From assembly GCA_021773195.1 (NCBI GenBank), contig JAJFKN010000003.1, forward strand, positions 33,372 to 97,371: a stretch of DNA of 64,000 bases. Reading direction: 5' to 3'. Shown in pieces: positions 8,137 to 17,649 of this stretch (within the stretch, counting starts at the first letter, position 1; each line of letters starts with the position of its first letter). The position numbers were made by a program, and so were the translations under genes. The stretch comes from Gammaproteobacteria bacterium. Its GTDB lineage: Bacteria > Pseudomonadota > Gammaproteobacteria > JAKBBU01. The notes beneath the pieces are model-generated. The model was not told the origin of the DNA. It made no database searches and worked only from the letters and a program-made list of their open reading frames with translations.

Positions 8137-9774
8137 CTACAAAAGCAAGCGTCGAATATCCCCTAACTGTTTGCTTAAAAATACGATGAAGCGTGCAGCT
8201 TCAGCCCCGTCAACAACTCGATGATCATAAGATAATGAGAGAGGTAACATGAGCCGGGCAACAAATTCACCGTCCTGATAGACGGGCTTCATACTGGAGC
8301 GTGATACGCCCAATATAGCCACATCAGGTGCATTAACGATTGGCGTAAATGCCGTACCACCAATACCACCTAAACTGGATATGGTAAAACAACTGCCTTG
8401 CATATCGGCAGGTCCTAAACCTTTTTCCCGAGCTTTACTGCTTATATCCATTAATTCTTGGGATAGAACAAACAAACCTTTTTTATCCACATCGCGAATC
8501 ACTGGCACCATCAAACCATTAGGTGTATCGACGGCCACCCCCACATGATAATACTGTTTCAAGATGAGGTTCTCACCCTGGGGGTCCAGGGAAGCATTAA
8601 AGTTAGGAAATGCCTTTAAGCTCGCAACTACCGCTTTCATTAAAAAAACTAAAGGCGTTAAACGCACCCCAGCCTTTTCAGCTTCAGCTTTTGATGCTTT
8701 ACGAAAAGCTTCCATTTCAGTGATGTCCGCCTCATCAAACTGTGTGACATGGGGAATCGTCACCCAATTACGATGCAAATTAGCCCCTGATATTTTTTTA
8801 ATTTTAGATAAGGGTTTAATTTCTGTGGCGCCAAATTTACTGAAGTCTACGGCAGGTGCTTGAGGTAAATTGAATCCACCACCGCTAGCAGCAGCACCGC
8901 CACCACTCATGGCCGCTTTCACAAACTGTTGTATATCGGTTTTTTGAATACGCCCCTTACGACCACTGCCTGGTACCTGGGTTAAATCAACACCCAACTC
9001 ACGAGCCATACGCCTAACAGAAGGTCCTGCATAAATCACTCCGCCTTTGCCCGCAGGCGCAGCAGTAACTTGCGGTGCAGCTTGTGCTGCTGTTGGTTTC
9101 GCAGATGTTGGTGCTTCAGCTACAGATGCTTCAGCTACAGACGCTGTTGCTGCACTGGCAGCTTGTGCATCCATAGTTAGGATCAAAGAACCTTCATTAA
9201 CTTTATCACCCACCTTAATTGTAACGGCTTTTATCTGGCCTGCGTGGGGAGAAGGAATTTCCATGGTGGCCTTTTCGCCTTCCAAGGTAACCAAAGAGTC
9301 ATCAACATTCACATCATCGCCGACGTTTACAAACACTTCGATCACGTCGACATCTGTCGCCCCCCCAATATCAGGGATGTTTACTTCCACAGTTTGAGGA
9401 CTGGCAACAGGTGGTGATGCGGGCACTACTGCAGGAGCTTTTTCAGCAGGTGTTGCAGTAGGAGCCTCTGCAGTAGCTTCTTCAGCAGGTGCTGCAGCGG
9501 GTGCTGCAGCGGGTGCTTCGGCAGAGACTTCACCAGCCACTTCCAGGGTTAGAATCAACGCCCCTTCAGATACTTTATCGCCGACTTTCAGCTGAATGTC
9601 TTTTACCGCCCCCGCACAAGGCGCTGGAATTTCCATGGAAGCTTTATCACTCTCTAAAGTGATCAAAGAATCATCTTGTGCAATGCTATCGCCAGGAGCC
9701 ACCATGACTTCAATGACTTCCACATCCACAGCACCGCCAATATCGGGGATGAATATTTCCTGTATATCTGCCAC
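8137..9774 (-). CDS. aceF: Pyruvate dehydrogenase E2, dihydrolipoyl acetyltransferase
   Basis: E2 is the core of the PDH complex and transfers acetyl groups to CoA. Two lipoyl domains are visible, with lipoylated Lys44 (ESDKASMEIP) and Lys168 (EGEKATMEIP), joined by Ala/Pro-rich linkers. A peripheral-subunit-binding domain follows at about 248-285 (YAGPSVRRMARELGVDL). The catalytic domain carries the DHRVVDG motif (His518). E. coli E2 has three lipoyl domains; two is common in other gammaproteobacteria. Length is 545 aa. The start is GTG at 9774, preceded by AAGGGAG at good spacing. The gene begins 12 bp after aceE and is clearly cotranscribed with it. Confidence 0.97.
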   Translation of the reverse strand: MADIQEIFIPDIGGAVDVEVIEVMVAPGDSIAQDDSLITLESDKASMEIPAPCAGAVKDIQLKVGDKVSEGALILTLEVAGEVSAEAPAAAPAAAPAEEATAEAPTATPAEKAPAVVPASPPVASPQTVEVNIPDIGGATDVDVIEVFVNVGDDVNVDDSLVTLEGEKATMEIPSPHAGQIKAVTIKVGDKVNEGSLILTMDAQAASAATASVAEASVAEAPTSAKPTAAQAAPQVTAAPAGKGGVIYAGPSVRRMARELGVDLTQVPGSGRKGRIQKTDIQQFVKAAMSGGGAAASGGGFNLPQAPAVDFSKFGATEIKPLSKIKKISGANLHRNWVTIPHVTQFDEADITEMEAFRKASKAEAEKAGVRLTPLVFLMKAVVASLKAFPNFNASLDPQGENLILKQYYHVGVAVDTPNGLMVPVIRDVDKKGLFVLSQELMDISSKAREKGLGPADMQGSCFTISSLGGIGGTAFTPIVNAPDVAILGVSRSSMKPVYQDGEFVARLMLPLSLSYDHRVVDGAEAARFIVFLSKQLGDIRRLLL

Positions 9775-9786
9775 TGCTCTTCTCCC

Positions 9787-12447
9787 TTATACGGTGGTTG
9801 GATTGGGTTTATTGGGGTCGATGCCAAATTTTTCGATAGCGTCTTTCACCGTTTGCACGGGTACTTTACCATCATCGGCTAGGGCATTTAATGTAGCTAA
9901 GACAATGGATTTAGCATCCACTTCAAAGAAATGCCGCAAACGCTCTCGCGTATCACTGCGCCCAAACCCGTCGGTACCTAGAGTCACATAATTTTGCGGA
10001 ATGTAGGCACGAATTTGATCGCTATAACTCTTCATATAATCTGTCGCAGCAATGACAGGACCTTCTCTGTCCATCAAACATTCTTCCACAAAGCTTAATT
10101 TCGCTTTTGCATCGGGATGCATACGATTTTCCCGCTCGACGGCTAAGGCTTCTCGGCGTAATTCATTGAAGCTAGTAACACTCCAGATATCCGAAGCGAT
10201 ATCATAATCTGATTGCAAGATATCAGCGGCTTTAATCACTTCTAAAAGAATGGTCCCAGAACCTAACAATTGAACTTTAGGTTTGGACTTAGGCGTTTCG
10301 CGTAATAAATACATCCCTTTAATAATGCCTTCTTCAGCACCTTCAGGCATCTCCGGTTGAATATAATTTTCATTCATCACTGTAATATAATAGAACACAT
10401 GTTCATTTTCTTGATACATACGACGTAAACCATCTTGGATAATCACCGCTAATTCATAACCGTAGGTAGGATCGTAAGTCACGCAATTAGGAATGGTGCC
10501 TGCCAAAATATGACTGTGTCCATCTTGATGCTGTAAGCCTTCACCGGCTAAAGTGGTACGACCGGCTGTGCCACCTAAGAGGAAACCTTTAGCTTGCATA
10601 TCACCAGCAGTCCAAGCTAAATCACCACAACGTTGGAAGCTAAACATGGAGTAATAAATGTAAAAAGGAATCATTGGCACATTATTATTGGTGTAAGAAG
10701 TCCCTGCCGCCAACCAAGAACAAAAGCCACCCGCTTCATTAATGCCTTCTTCTAAGACCTGGCCCTTTATATCCTCTTTGTAAAACATGACCTGCTCCGC
10801 ATCCACAGGCGTATACAATTGCCCCATAGGCGAGTAAATACCATATTGACGGAACATACCTTCCATACCAAAGGTACGACATTCATCGGGAATAATAGGC
10901 ACCACATGCGGACCAATATTCTTATCTTTCATGATCACATTCAGAATGCGAACAAAAGCCATAGTGGTAGAAATCTCTCTATCGCCAGAAGCCTTCATTT
11001 GTCCCGCAAAGGCTTCTAACTCTGGCACCTTTAAGGCTTTGGTCTCGTTGCGGCGCCCAGGCAAATAACCACCTAAAGCAGCACGATGTTGTTTGATGTA
11101 TTTAGTTTCTGCGCTTTCTTCGCTAGGGCGATAAAAAGGTAAGTCATCCACTTGTTCATCGGTAATAGGAATACTAAAACGATCGCGGAAAATGCGAACA
11201 TCTTCAGATTTCATTTTTTTCACATTATGCGCGACGTTTTGTCCTTCACCACTAGCACCTAAACCAAAGCCCTTCACAGTTTTCGCTAAAATCACTGTGG
11301 GTTGGCCTTCATGGGAAACAGCTTCAGCATAGGCATTGAATACTTTTACATGATCATGCCCGCCTCGATTCAAGCGCCAAATCTGGTCGTCAGACATATT
11401 GGCCACACGCTCTTTTAATTCAGGGTATTTACCAAAGAAATGTTCTCGCACATAGGCGCCATTATGAGCTTTATAATTTTGATAATCGCCATCTACGGCT
11501 TCTTCCATACGTTTTAATAACAAACCATCTTTATCGGTTGCTAGGAGTGAATTCCACAAATTCCCCCAAATGACTTTTAATACATTCCAACCTGCGCCGC
11601 GGAACGTACCTTCTAATTCTTGAATGATTTTACCATTACCGCGTACAGGGCCGTCCAAGCGTTGTAAATTACAATTCACAACAATAATTAAATTATCCAG
11701 TTTTTCACGCACAGCAATAGATAACGCACCTAAAGATTCAGGCTCATCCATTTCGCCATCACCACAAAACATCCAAACTTTCCGGCCTTTGGTTTTAGCT
11801 AAACCACGATTCTCTAAATATTTCAAAAAGCGTGCTTGGTAAATAGCTTGTATGGGACCCAAGCCCATAGACACTGTGGGGAATTGCCAAAAGTCTTGCA
11901 TCAACCAAGGATGGGGATAAGAACTAATACCTTTACCATCCACTTCTTGACGGAAATTATCTAATTGTTCTTCCGTCAAACGCCCTTCTAGGAAAGCGCG
12001 GGCATAAATACCTGGCGACGAATGGCCTTGCACAAATACAAAATCACCACCATGGTCTTCCGTCGGTGCATGGAAAAAATGATTGAAACCTACTTCATAA
12101 AGGGTAGATGCCGAGGCATAACTGGCAATATGGCCACCTAATTCTGGTGCCTTACGACCAGCGCGCAATACCATGGCCACAGCATTCCAACGGATGAGAG
12201 ATTGAATACGACGCTCCATGTCGATATCACCAGGGTAAGGTAATTCTTTGTCCACTGGGATGCTATTCAGATAAGCTGTAGTAGAGCGAAAAGGGAAACG
12301 AGTGCCATCACGATAGGCTTTATCCATCATGGCCTGAAGTAAGAAATGCACGCGTTCTGGGCCTACTTCACGCTTAACTGCGTCTAAGGCGTCCAGCCAC
12401 TCTTGCGTTTCTACGGGATCAAAATCCTTACTATTGTTGCTATCCAT
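9787..12447 (-). CDS. aceE: Pyruvate dehydrogenase E1 component
   Basis: This is the homodimeric, thiamine-diphosphate-dependent E1 that decarboxylates pyruvate. It contains the TPP-binding block GDGEMDEPESLGALSIA-(x)n-NLIIVVNCNLQRLDGPVRGN. Typical AceE stretches include SSPGIYARAFLEGRLTEEQL and AGRTTLAGEGLQHQDGHSH. The frame is open to a TTG at 12462. The ATG at 12447 is preferred because GGGGGAG lies just upstream and the resulting 886 aa matches the usual 887. It heads the leftward aceE-aceF-(traT-like)-lpd operon. No convincing -35/-10 pair with normal spacing was found in the upstream 270 bp, and no pdhR gene is adjacent. Confidence 0.97.
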   Translation of the reverse strand: MDSNNSKDFDPVETQEWLDALDAVKREVGPERVHFLLQAMMDKAYRDGTRFPFRSTTAYLNSIPVDKELPYPGDIDMERRIQSLIRWNAVAMVLRAGRKAPELGGHIASYASASTLYEVGFNHFFHAPTEDHGGDFVFVQGHSSPGIYARAFLEGRLTEEQLDNFRQEVDGKGISSYPHPWLMQDFWQFPTVSMGLGPIQAIYQARFLKYLENRGLAKTKGRKVWMFCGDGEMDEPESLGALSIAVREKLDNLIIVVNCNLQRLDGPVRGNGKIIQELEGTFRGAGWNVLKVIWGNLWNSLLATDKDGLLLKRMEEAVDGDYQNYKAHNGAYVREHFFGKYPELKERVANMSDDQIWRLNRGGHDHVKVFNAYAEAVSHEGQPTVILAKTVKGFGLGASGEGQNVAHNVKKMKSEDVRIFRDRFSIPITDEQVDDLPFYRPSEESAETKYIKQHRAALGGYLPGRRNETKALKVPELEAFAGQMKASGDREISTTMAFVRILNVIMKDKNIGPHVVPIIPDECRTFGMEGMFRQYGIYSPMGQLYTPVDAEQVMFYKEDIKGQVLEEGINEAGGFCSWLAAGTSYTNNNVPMIPFYIYYSMFSFQRCGDLAWTAGDMQAKGFLLGGTAGRTTLAGEGLQHQDGHSHILAGTIPNCVTYDPTYGYELAVIIQDGLRRMYQENEHVFYYITVMNENYIQPEMPEGAEEGIIKGMYLLRETPKSKPKVQLLGSGTILLEVIKAADILQSDYDIASDIWSVTSFNELRREALAVERENRMHPDAKAKLSFVEECLMDREGPVIAATDYMKSYSDQIRAYIPQNYVTLGTDGFGRSDTRERLRHFFEVDAKSIVLATLNALADDGKVPVQTVKDAIEKFGIDPNKPNPTTV

Positions 12448-12678
12448 CGGCGGCTCCCCCAAAGGCTTTCATCATAAAGCCAAAAATATAAATCATTTCA
12501 ATGAGTTAGTTGTTTTTTCATGGTGCCCAATAGGCGCCCACATAAACCGGCGCAGTATACCATGCTTTTGCCGCCTAACCCATGACTTGGTTATTTTTGA
12601 TTATAGTAATAAACAATTATAGATTCAATGAGAGTTCACTGATTTGTCAACCGCTAGGTCATTGAGCTAGAAACGGGA

Positions 12679-12684
12679 TATAAT
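12679..12684 (+). promoter_or_regulatory. Candidate -10 box for the unknown gene at 12722
   Basis: A perfect TATAAT lies 38 bp before the chosen ATG. The nearest TTGAGC is only 11 bp upstream, so no well-spaced -35 box is visible. The box overlaps the first in-frame ATG at 12683, which argues that translation starts further downstream. Confidence 0.35.
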
Positions 12685-12721
12685 GTTTTCACGGACTAGC
12701 ATGAATGGAGGGAACCACATC

Positions 12722-13966
12722 ATGTACGCCATGGGCTTTATGCCTTGCCCTCACATAGCACAAATTACCCAGCAACTGGCTTGGCTTGATTTGGTAGACG
12801 CTAAATATCAATTAAGTATCTACAAACTTAACAAGGCGGCCCTTAAACATCCCGATTACGATGAACATAAAGTAAATATGCTTCGCCCCCTCCTGCATAA
12901 TTTAAATGATTCCGGACAGAGGCTTTTATCTAAGCTAATGACACTGCGAACCATTCGCCAATTGGGCCTACATATTTTATCCGATGGTACAAATCTTTTT
13001 ACTTTTGATTATTTGCGCGATGTCATCTACCATGACCAAGATGATGTCTGCATTCCTTTGCTCTCCAAATACATTCCTGACTTTTTATTGTATGAAGATT
13101 ATCCCTTCATCACTAATGTAACCATGGTTATTGAGTACTTATCTGTGGCTCTGAATCTACAAGAGCCCAAGCACATCGATTATTTTTTAGAGAATTTCTC
13201 TGGGGAAGTGCCAGAGGTCACTGATCTAGCCGTCATGTCGGAACATATGCGACTGACCTTCAAATTGGAATGCCCTGAACAAATCCTTAGGGTTTGTGAA
13301 TTTTTCCTGAAACATAGCGTACCCCTTTGTTCCACAGCCAATGCTTCTTACAATTTCTTTAAATACCTAGAAAAATTCCCCATAAAACATACCCTCACCC
13401 TCATCGAATCCATTCTGCGAACAGATAATGCCATCAATGATAGAGATGAATGGCAAACCTTCGTTGAAGTCCTGTTGCAAATCCATTGCGGAATAGATGA
13501 AAAATACCCCCTCATGGAATACCCTAACGGTGTTGATTTGACACCTCATTCTCTCTTCACCCCCCATAAGGGTTTAATCAGAAAACTGGTTTGGCATTAT
13601 CTCAACATTTACATGCTGCGCCCGAATTTGGATCGCCGCCAATTTCTCATGCGCTCCCTCGCCACAGAAAAACATCCTTCTGTTGTGACTCAAGAAGCCC
13701 TGAGCAATAATAAACAAATGGTGGGCGTCGTTTTGTTACTAAGCTGTGTTGAGGGCCATGAATTTGCAAGACTGCCCACAGAAATTCTGCATTTCATCCT
13801 TAGTTATGCCTGTTTGCCTAAGAACCACGAGGATTGGCACAGCCACAGCACAGCCGAGCAATTAGTTCATTTTGGTAATTGGTATGAAACCAGGCATCCG
13901 GATTTAGGCAACCCAGATACCTGCCTAGAAGCGAAACACAGAAAACCAAGATGTGCCTTGCAGTAG
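12722..13966 (+). CDS. Unknown protein with F-box-like C-terminal motif; possible effector
   Basis: I do not recognise this 414-residue protein. It is alpha-helical and leucine-rich with no signal peptide or membrane span. Near residue 355 the stretch ARLPTEILHFILSYACLP resembles the first half of an F-box (LPxEIL--ILSYL). F-box-like modules are known in Legionellales effectors that recruit host ubiquitin ligase. This is a weak motif match and the host role is inference. Start: ATGs at 12683 and 12701 are in frame, but 12683 overlaps a TATAAT box. The ATG at 12722 follows GGAGGG at 9 nt. The gene stands alone between aceE (divergent) and ppa (convergent), which fits a single-gene effector. 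Confidence 0.55.
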   Translation: MYAMGFMPCPHIAQITQQLAWLDLVDAKYQLSIYKLNKAALKHPDYDEHKVNMLRPLLHNLNDSGQRLLSKLMTLRTIRQLGLHILSDGTNLFTFDYLRDVIYHDQDDVCIPLLSKYIPDFLLYEDYPFITNVTMVIEYLSVALNLQEPKHIDYFLENFSGEVPEVTDLAVMSEHMRLTFKLECPEQILRVCEFFLKHSVPLCSTANASYNFFKYLEKFPIKHTLTLIESILRTDNAINDRDEWQTFVEVLLQIHCGIDEKYPLMEYPNGVDLTPHSLFTPHKGLIRKLVWHYLNIYMLRPNLDRRQFLMRSLATEKHPSVVTQEALSNNKQMVGVVLLLSCVEGHEFARLPTEILHFILSYACLPKNHEDWHSHSTAEQLVHFGNWYETRHPDLGNPDTCLEAKHRKPRCALQ

Positions 13967-13988
13967 AAACTTAAGGTCTTTTACAATT

Positions 13989-14519
13989 CTATTTCGCTTG
14001 AAAACGCTCTATGCTAGCAAGGATTTCTTTGTGGGCTTCTTCCACATTGAACCAACCATCTACTTTCACCCATTTTTCTGGTTCTAAATCTTTGTAATGC
14101 TCAAAGAAATGAACGATGGAGGCCAACAATGGTTTCGATACATCTTCAGGGGTTTTTACTTCATGGAAAATAGGACAGAGTTTATCGACGGGTACCGCTA
14201 AAATCTTTGCATCCTTGCCAGACTCATCAGTCATTTTCAGTATGCCTACAGGACGGCAACGCACCACTGCACCGGTAATAACAGGCATGGGGGTGATGAC
14301 TAATACATCTACGGGGTCACCATCTTCACTTAAGGTGTTAGGCATATAACCATAGTTACAAGGGTAATGCATGGCTGTAGGCATAAAGCGATCCACAAAC
14401 ATAGCGCCCGTTTCTTTATCCACTTCGTATTTTATAGGGTCGCCATGGGCGGGAATTTCAATAATAACATTGATATCTTCAGGAACGTTTTTACCAGCAC
14501 AGACTTTTTCTAAATTCAT
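13989..14519 (-). CDS. ppa: Inorganic pyrophosphatase
   Basis: This soluble family I pyrophosphatase hydrolyses PPi to two phosphates and drives biosynthetic reactions. The 176-residue sequence contains the metal-binding signature [10 protein letters not shown], preceded by [17 protein letters not shown]. It also contains the KYEVDKETG and [19 protein letters not shown] blocks typical of the bacterial hexameric enzyme. Length is normal. It is the distal gene of a leftward pair with trhO, 75 bp apart. Confidence 0.96.
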   Translation of the reverse strand: MNLEKVCAGKNVPEDINVIIEIPAHGDPIKYEVDKETGAMFVDRFMPTAMHYPCNYGYMPNTLSEDGDPVDVLVITPMPVITGAVVRCRPVGILKMTDESGKDAKILAVPVDKLCPIFHEVKTPEDVSKPLLASIVHFFEHYKDLEPEKWVKVDGWFNVEEAHKEILASIERFQAK

Positions 14520-14594
14520 GGTGTTACCTTAATGGTTTCTTTAATACTAAGGGCCGGCATTATAGCCAGACTCCCTGTGGGATTCAACCAATGC

Positions 14595-15395
14595 TCAAGC
14601 CGCGACCGCTTGGCAATGGGGGCAAGGGCCTGCTTGCTCTTCCGCTTTGATGGGCCAATGACAGGATGAACAAAGCACTGTAGGCGTTTCTTGCAGATTG
14701 GCATCCACCGCAATGCGGTCATCAAATACAAAACATTCCCCTTCCCAATGGGCAGTGCCGCATTTTTCGAAATAATTTAAAATGCCCCCATCCAATTGGT
14801 ACACTTCTTTAAAACCCTGCTCCAGCATAATATTGGCGGCCTTTTCGCAACGAATCCCCCCCGTACAATACATGACCAAAGGCTTATCTTTTAAATCATC
14901 GGATAATTGAGCCGTAGTTTCTGGGAATTCTCGGAAATTTTCCATAGGCAGCGCCATAGCGCCTTCAAAGGCACCAATGGTTACTTCATAATCATTTCTA
15001 GTGTCTAAGATGGTTAAATCCCGACCTTCATCCAACCATGCCTTCAGGGTTTCAGGGGCTAAATGCTCGCCCGTTTTTTCCATGGGGTTCACTTGAGGCT
15101 GAGCCATGGTCACAATTTCTTTTTTTACTTTGACCACCATCTTTTTAAAAGGAACATCCTTAGAAAGGCTGACTTTATAGGTCAAATCGTTGAAGCGCTC
15201 ATCCTCAGCCAAATACGCTTGAATGCGTTGAATATTAGGGGCTTGGGCAGCTAAATACAGGTTAATGCCCTCCGCAGCCAACAGGATAGTGCCTAAAACG
15301 CCAGCTTGCTCACATTGATAACGTAATTCATCTTGCAGGGTAGCAAGGCGGGTCAAAGGAATAAATTTATAAGCAGAAATGTTGACTATGTTCAT
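14595..15395 (-). CDS. trhO: tRNA uridine(34) hydroxylase / rhodanese-like protein TrhO
   Basis: The YceA/TrhO family hydroxylates U34 of certain tRNAs on the route to cmo5U. An N-terminal acylphosphatase-like domain (GTILLAAEGINLYLAA) precedes a rhodanese domain. The active-site loop is YCTGGIRCEKAA, with Cys177. The C-terminus carries CSSCHWPIKAEEQAGPCPHC, a four-cysteine pattern that could bind zinc. At 266 aa the protein is shorter than the E. coli enzyme (350 aa), lacking most of its C-terminal extension. Its 5' end is divergent from hinT. Confidence 0.88.
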   Translation of the reverse strand: MNIVNISAYKFIPLTRLATLQDELRYQCEQAGVLGTILLAAEGINLYLAAQAPNIQRIQAYLAEDERFNDLTYKVSLSKDVPFKKMVVKVKKEIVTMAQPQVNPMEKTGEHLAPETLKAWLDEGRDLTILDTRNDYEVTIGAFEGAMALPMENFREFPETTAQLSDDLKDKPLVMYCTGGIRCEKAANIMLEQGFKEVYQLDGGILNYFEKCGTAHWEGECFVFDDRIAVDANLQETPTVLCSSCHWPIKAEEQAGPCPHCQAVAA

Positions 15396-15458
15396 GGCTC
15401 ACTTTATCGTGTTCTAGTAAGATTCGGGCATTCTACCACAAACACAGGAACCTCTTCT

Positions 15459-15800
15459 ATGGATTGCTTATTCTGTAAAATCATTAATGGCGAACTTCCA
15501 GCCAATAAGGTCTATGATGATGACTTAGTGGTGGCCTTTGACGATATTGCGCCCAAAGCGCCCCACCATAAATTGATTGTCCCCAAGGTACATATAGCCA
15601 CATTGAACGATTTGGATAAAAATCATAACCCACTCCTGGGCCATATGATTCATACCGCCAGCGTCATTGCCAAAGATTTAGGCGTTGCTGAAAATGGCTA
15701 CCGCACGATTTTTAATTGCAACAAAGATGCGGGCCAAGTGGTTTTTCATATTCATTTACATTTGCTAGCAGGGCGTCCCATGCCTGGCATGACTCAATAA
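15459..15800 (+). CDS. hinT: HIT-family purine nucleoside phosphoramidase
   Basis: This 113-residue protein begins MDCLFCKIINGELPANKVY and carries the histidine triad HIHLHLL near the end. HinT enzymes hydrolyse AMP-lysine and other nucleoside phosphoramidates. The frame is open upstream to 15333, but the ATG at 15459 follows AGGA and gives the standard HIT N-terminus. The upstream extension would overlap trhO. folE starts 9 bp downstream, so the two are probably cotranscribed. Confidence 0.93.
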   Translation: MDCLFCKIINGELPANKVYDDDLVVAFDDIAPKAPHHKLIVPKVHIATLNDLDKNHNPLLGHMIHTASVIAKDLGVAENGYRTIFNCNKDAGQVVFHIHLHLLAGRPMPGMTQ

Positions 15801-15809
15801 GGTAATCTC

Positions 15810-16349
15810 ATGCAAGAACATTTTCGTGCTATTATTGGAAACTTAGGCGATGATCCTGATCGTGAAGGTTTAGTTAAAACGCCTCAGAGGGCTGCTGAAG
15901 CTTATCAATTTTTAACTAAAGGCTATCACCAGAATATCGATGACATTGTTAATGATGCTATCTTTTCATCGGACACTGATGAATTGGTCATTGTTAAAAA
16001 TATTGAACTCTATTCTCTTTGTGAACACCATTTATTGCCTTTTATTGGCAAATGTCACGTAGGATACTTACCAACGGGCAAAGTCATCGGCCTTTCAAAA
16101 ATCGCACGCATCGTAGAATATTATGCGCGCCGCTTGCAGATTCAAGAAAATTTGACCAAGCAAATTGCCGAATGTCTCATGCAAGCTGTAGGTGCTGCTG
16201 GCGTTGGGGTTATCATTGAAGCACAACATTTATGTATGATGATGCGGGGCGTGGAAAAGCAAAACTCAATCATGTCTACTTCGGTTATGCTGGGGGAATT
16301 ACGCAACGATGCTACTACGCGCAGTGAATTTTTAACTTTGATACAATAA
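15810..16349 (+). CDS. folE: GTP cyclohydrolase I
   Basis: FolE converts GTP to 7,8-dihydroneopterin triphosphate, the first step of folate synthesis. The zinc ligands are visible as Cys71 and His74 ([13 protein letters not shown]) and Cys142 ([16 protein letters not shown]). The 179-residue length is typical of the short bacterial form. AAGG precedes the ATG. It lies in a rightward hinT-folE-ppiB run. Confidence 0.96.
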   Translation: MQEHFRAIIGNLGDDPDREGLVKTPQRAAEAYQFLTKGYHQNIDDIVNDAIFSSDTDELVIVKNIELYSLCEHHLLPFIGKCHVGYLPTGKVIGLSKIARIVEYYARRLQIQENLTKQIAECLMQAVGAAGVGVIIEAQHLCMMMRGVEKQNSIMSTSVMLGELRNDATTRSEFLTLIQ

Positions 16350-16405
16350 CTAGTATCAGAAGAACTTTAAATTAGTAACGTTCGAACCATAAGGAAACAA
16401 TTGTA

Positions 16406-16897
16406 ATGATTATTTTAGAAACCAATCACGGTAACATCAAAGTCCAATTGGATGAAGAGAATACACCAAACACCGCGGCAAATTTCAAACAATACGTGGA
16501 AGATGAATTTTATAATGGAACCATTTTCCATCGTATCATCGATGGTTTTATGGTCCAGGGTGGTGGGTTTGATGAAGATATGAATCAAAAGCCCACAAAA
16601 GATAATATAAAAAATGAAGCGGATAAAGGCCAGACCAATACTCGCGGCACTTTAGCCATGGCCCGTACTCAAGAACCGCATTCTGCTTCATCGCAGTTTT
16701 TTATTAATGTCTCCGATAATGATTTCTTGAATTTTAGATCCCAAGACATTCAAGGCTGGGGATACTGTGTTTTCGCAAAAGTCGTTGAAGGCATGGATAT
16801 CGTAGATAAAATCAAAGCAGTACCAACCACTAGCCGCAATGGACATCAAGATGTGCCAGTGGAAAATGTAGTTATTGTGAAAGCATACGTAGAATAA
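16406..16897 (+). CDS. ppiB: Peptidyl-prolyl cis-trans isomerase B (cyclophilin)
   Basis: This is a cytoplasmic cyclophilin of 163 aa without a signal peptide. Cyclophilin landmarks are FHRIIDGFMVQGGGF, the TRGTLAMARTQEPHSASSQFF block and WGYCVFAKVVEGMDIVDKI. It catalyses proline isomerisation during protein folding. AAGGAAACAATTGTA precedes the ATG. A hairpin downstream closes the hinT-folE-ppiB run. Confidence 0.95.
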   Translation: MIILETNHGNIKVQLDEENTPNTAANFKQYVEDEFYNGTIFHRIIDGFMVQGGGFDEDMNQKPTKDNIKNEADKGQTNTRGTLAMARTQEPHSASSQFFINVSDNDFLNFRSQDIQGWGYCVFAKVVEGMDIVDKIKAVPTTSRNGHQDVPVENVVIVKAYVE

Positions 16898-16906
16898 TAA
16901 ATGCGA

Positions 16907-16938
16907 AACCGGCTATTCCTGCGTAAGAATAGCCGGTT
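16907..16938. terminator. Hairpin after ppiB
   Basis: There is a perfect 12-bp stem, AACCGGCTATTC against GAATAGCCGGTT, with an eight-base loop. Only a weak AT-rich tail follows (GCTAAATTTG), so termination efficiency is uncertain. It lies between convergent ppiB and icmV and may serve both. Confidence 0.55.
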
Positions 16939-16989
16939 GCTAAATTTGTCTAGTGAATTAGTTTATCAATCGCACCTATTAAAGCAAAA

Positions 16990-17403
16990 TTAACCGTGGA
17001 ACCATTCCTTAATGGTGCACCCTAATTTGCGTTTCTTCATTTGAAAATACCAGAAATGGTAGCGAAAACCCATCATCAATGCCATGAGCATAACGCAGAG
17101 TCCTAGAAACCCAGCACCAACATGGCCATTCAATAAAAGATAAACCGTATAACAAAAGATTAACAATGAAATGCCAGCAAAAACGAGGGCCGTTTGTAAC
17201 ATATTACGCTTACGATCCGAAATGTCTTTTTCCGTCATGCCTAAACGCTCAACGGCTTCTTCAAAGGTTTCTTTGCGCTCGGTATCATCCGGAGTAAAAA
17301 CCTTCTTTGCAGAATCTTTAGCTTCCTTACCAAAGGAAGTAATTACATCGGTGCCCATTAAACGTTTGAAGTTAAAAAAGCTCCGCTCTTTCTTTTTAGC
17401 CAT
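16990..17403 (-). CDS. icmV: Dot/Icm type IVB secretion protein IcmV
   Basis: This 137-residue inner-membrane protein has two spans, at about 70-90 and 95-113. Its conserved tail is FRYHFWYFQMKKRKLGCTIKEWF, which I recognise from Legionella and Coxiella IcmV; the preceding cytoplasmic segment (FEEAVERLGMTEKDI) also fits. IcmV is an accessory component of the Dot/Icm translocation system, with no assigned enzymatic activity. The head-to-head arrangement with icmW is the same as in Legionella, which supports the call. A TTGCAA-N17-TATATT promoter lies upstream. Confidence 0.88.
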   Translation of the reverse strand: MAKKKERSFFNFKRLMGTDVITSFGKEAKDSAKKVFTPDDTERKETFEEAVERLGMTEKDISDRKRNMLQTALVFAGISLLIFCYTVYLLLNGHVGAGFLGLCVMLMALMMGFRYHFWYFQMKKRKLGCTIKEWFHG

Positions 17404-17484
17404 AATAAATCCAGTGTTAAAACAATTAGATACTAGTCATCGGTGATGTTTCATAGAAGCTAGAACAGCCCCCCTGATATTCCA

Positions 17485-17513
17485 AATATACTCGATTACA
17501 GGGCATTTTGCAA
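17485..17513 (-). promoter_or_regulatory. icmV: Candidate sigma-70 promoter of icmV
   Basis: On the minus strand the sequence reads TTGCAA, 17 bases, TATATT, ending about 80 bp before the icmV ATG. It sits back to back with the icmW promoter. No clear GTAAA-N5-GTAAA CpxR box was found between the two, although CpxR controls icmV and icmW in Legionella. Confidence 0.5.
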
Positions 17514-17531
17514 CTTATTTGCCCAGTTCTC

Positions 17532-17560
17532 TTGCTCAATTGAGCAATCGGAGGTATAAT
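17532..17560 (+). promoter_or_regulatory. icmW: Candidate icmW promoter with palindromic operator over the -35
   Basis: TTGCTC, 17 bases, TATAAT, ending 89 bp before the icmW ATG. The -35 box is the left end of a perfect 16-bp palindrome, TTGCTCAATTGAGCAA, at 17532-17547. That symmetry is what a dimeric regulator would bind. Occupancy there would compete with RNA polymerase (inference). Confidence 0.55.
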
Positions 17561-17649
17561 CGACCAATCGTGCACAAGGACGGCTGCATGCCCAAACTTT
17601 CCCTAAAACCAAACAGTTACGAACTTAAACCATAGTTCATGGATTACTT

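Noticed and set aside
17404..17649. CpxR-like GTAAA-N5-GTAAA box between icmV and icmW
   Set aside because: No convincing pair of GTAAA half-sites at the right spacing was found on either strand.
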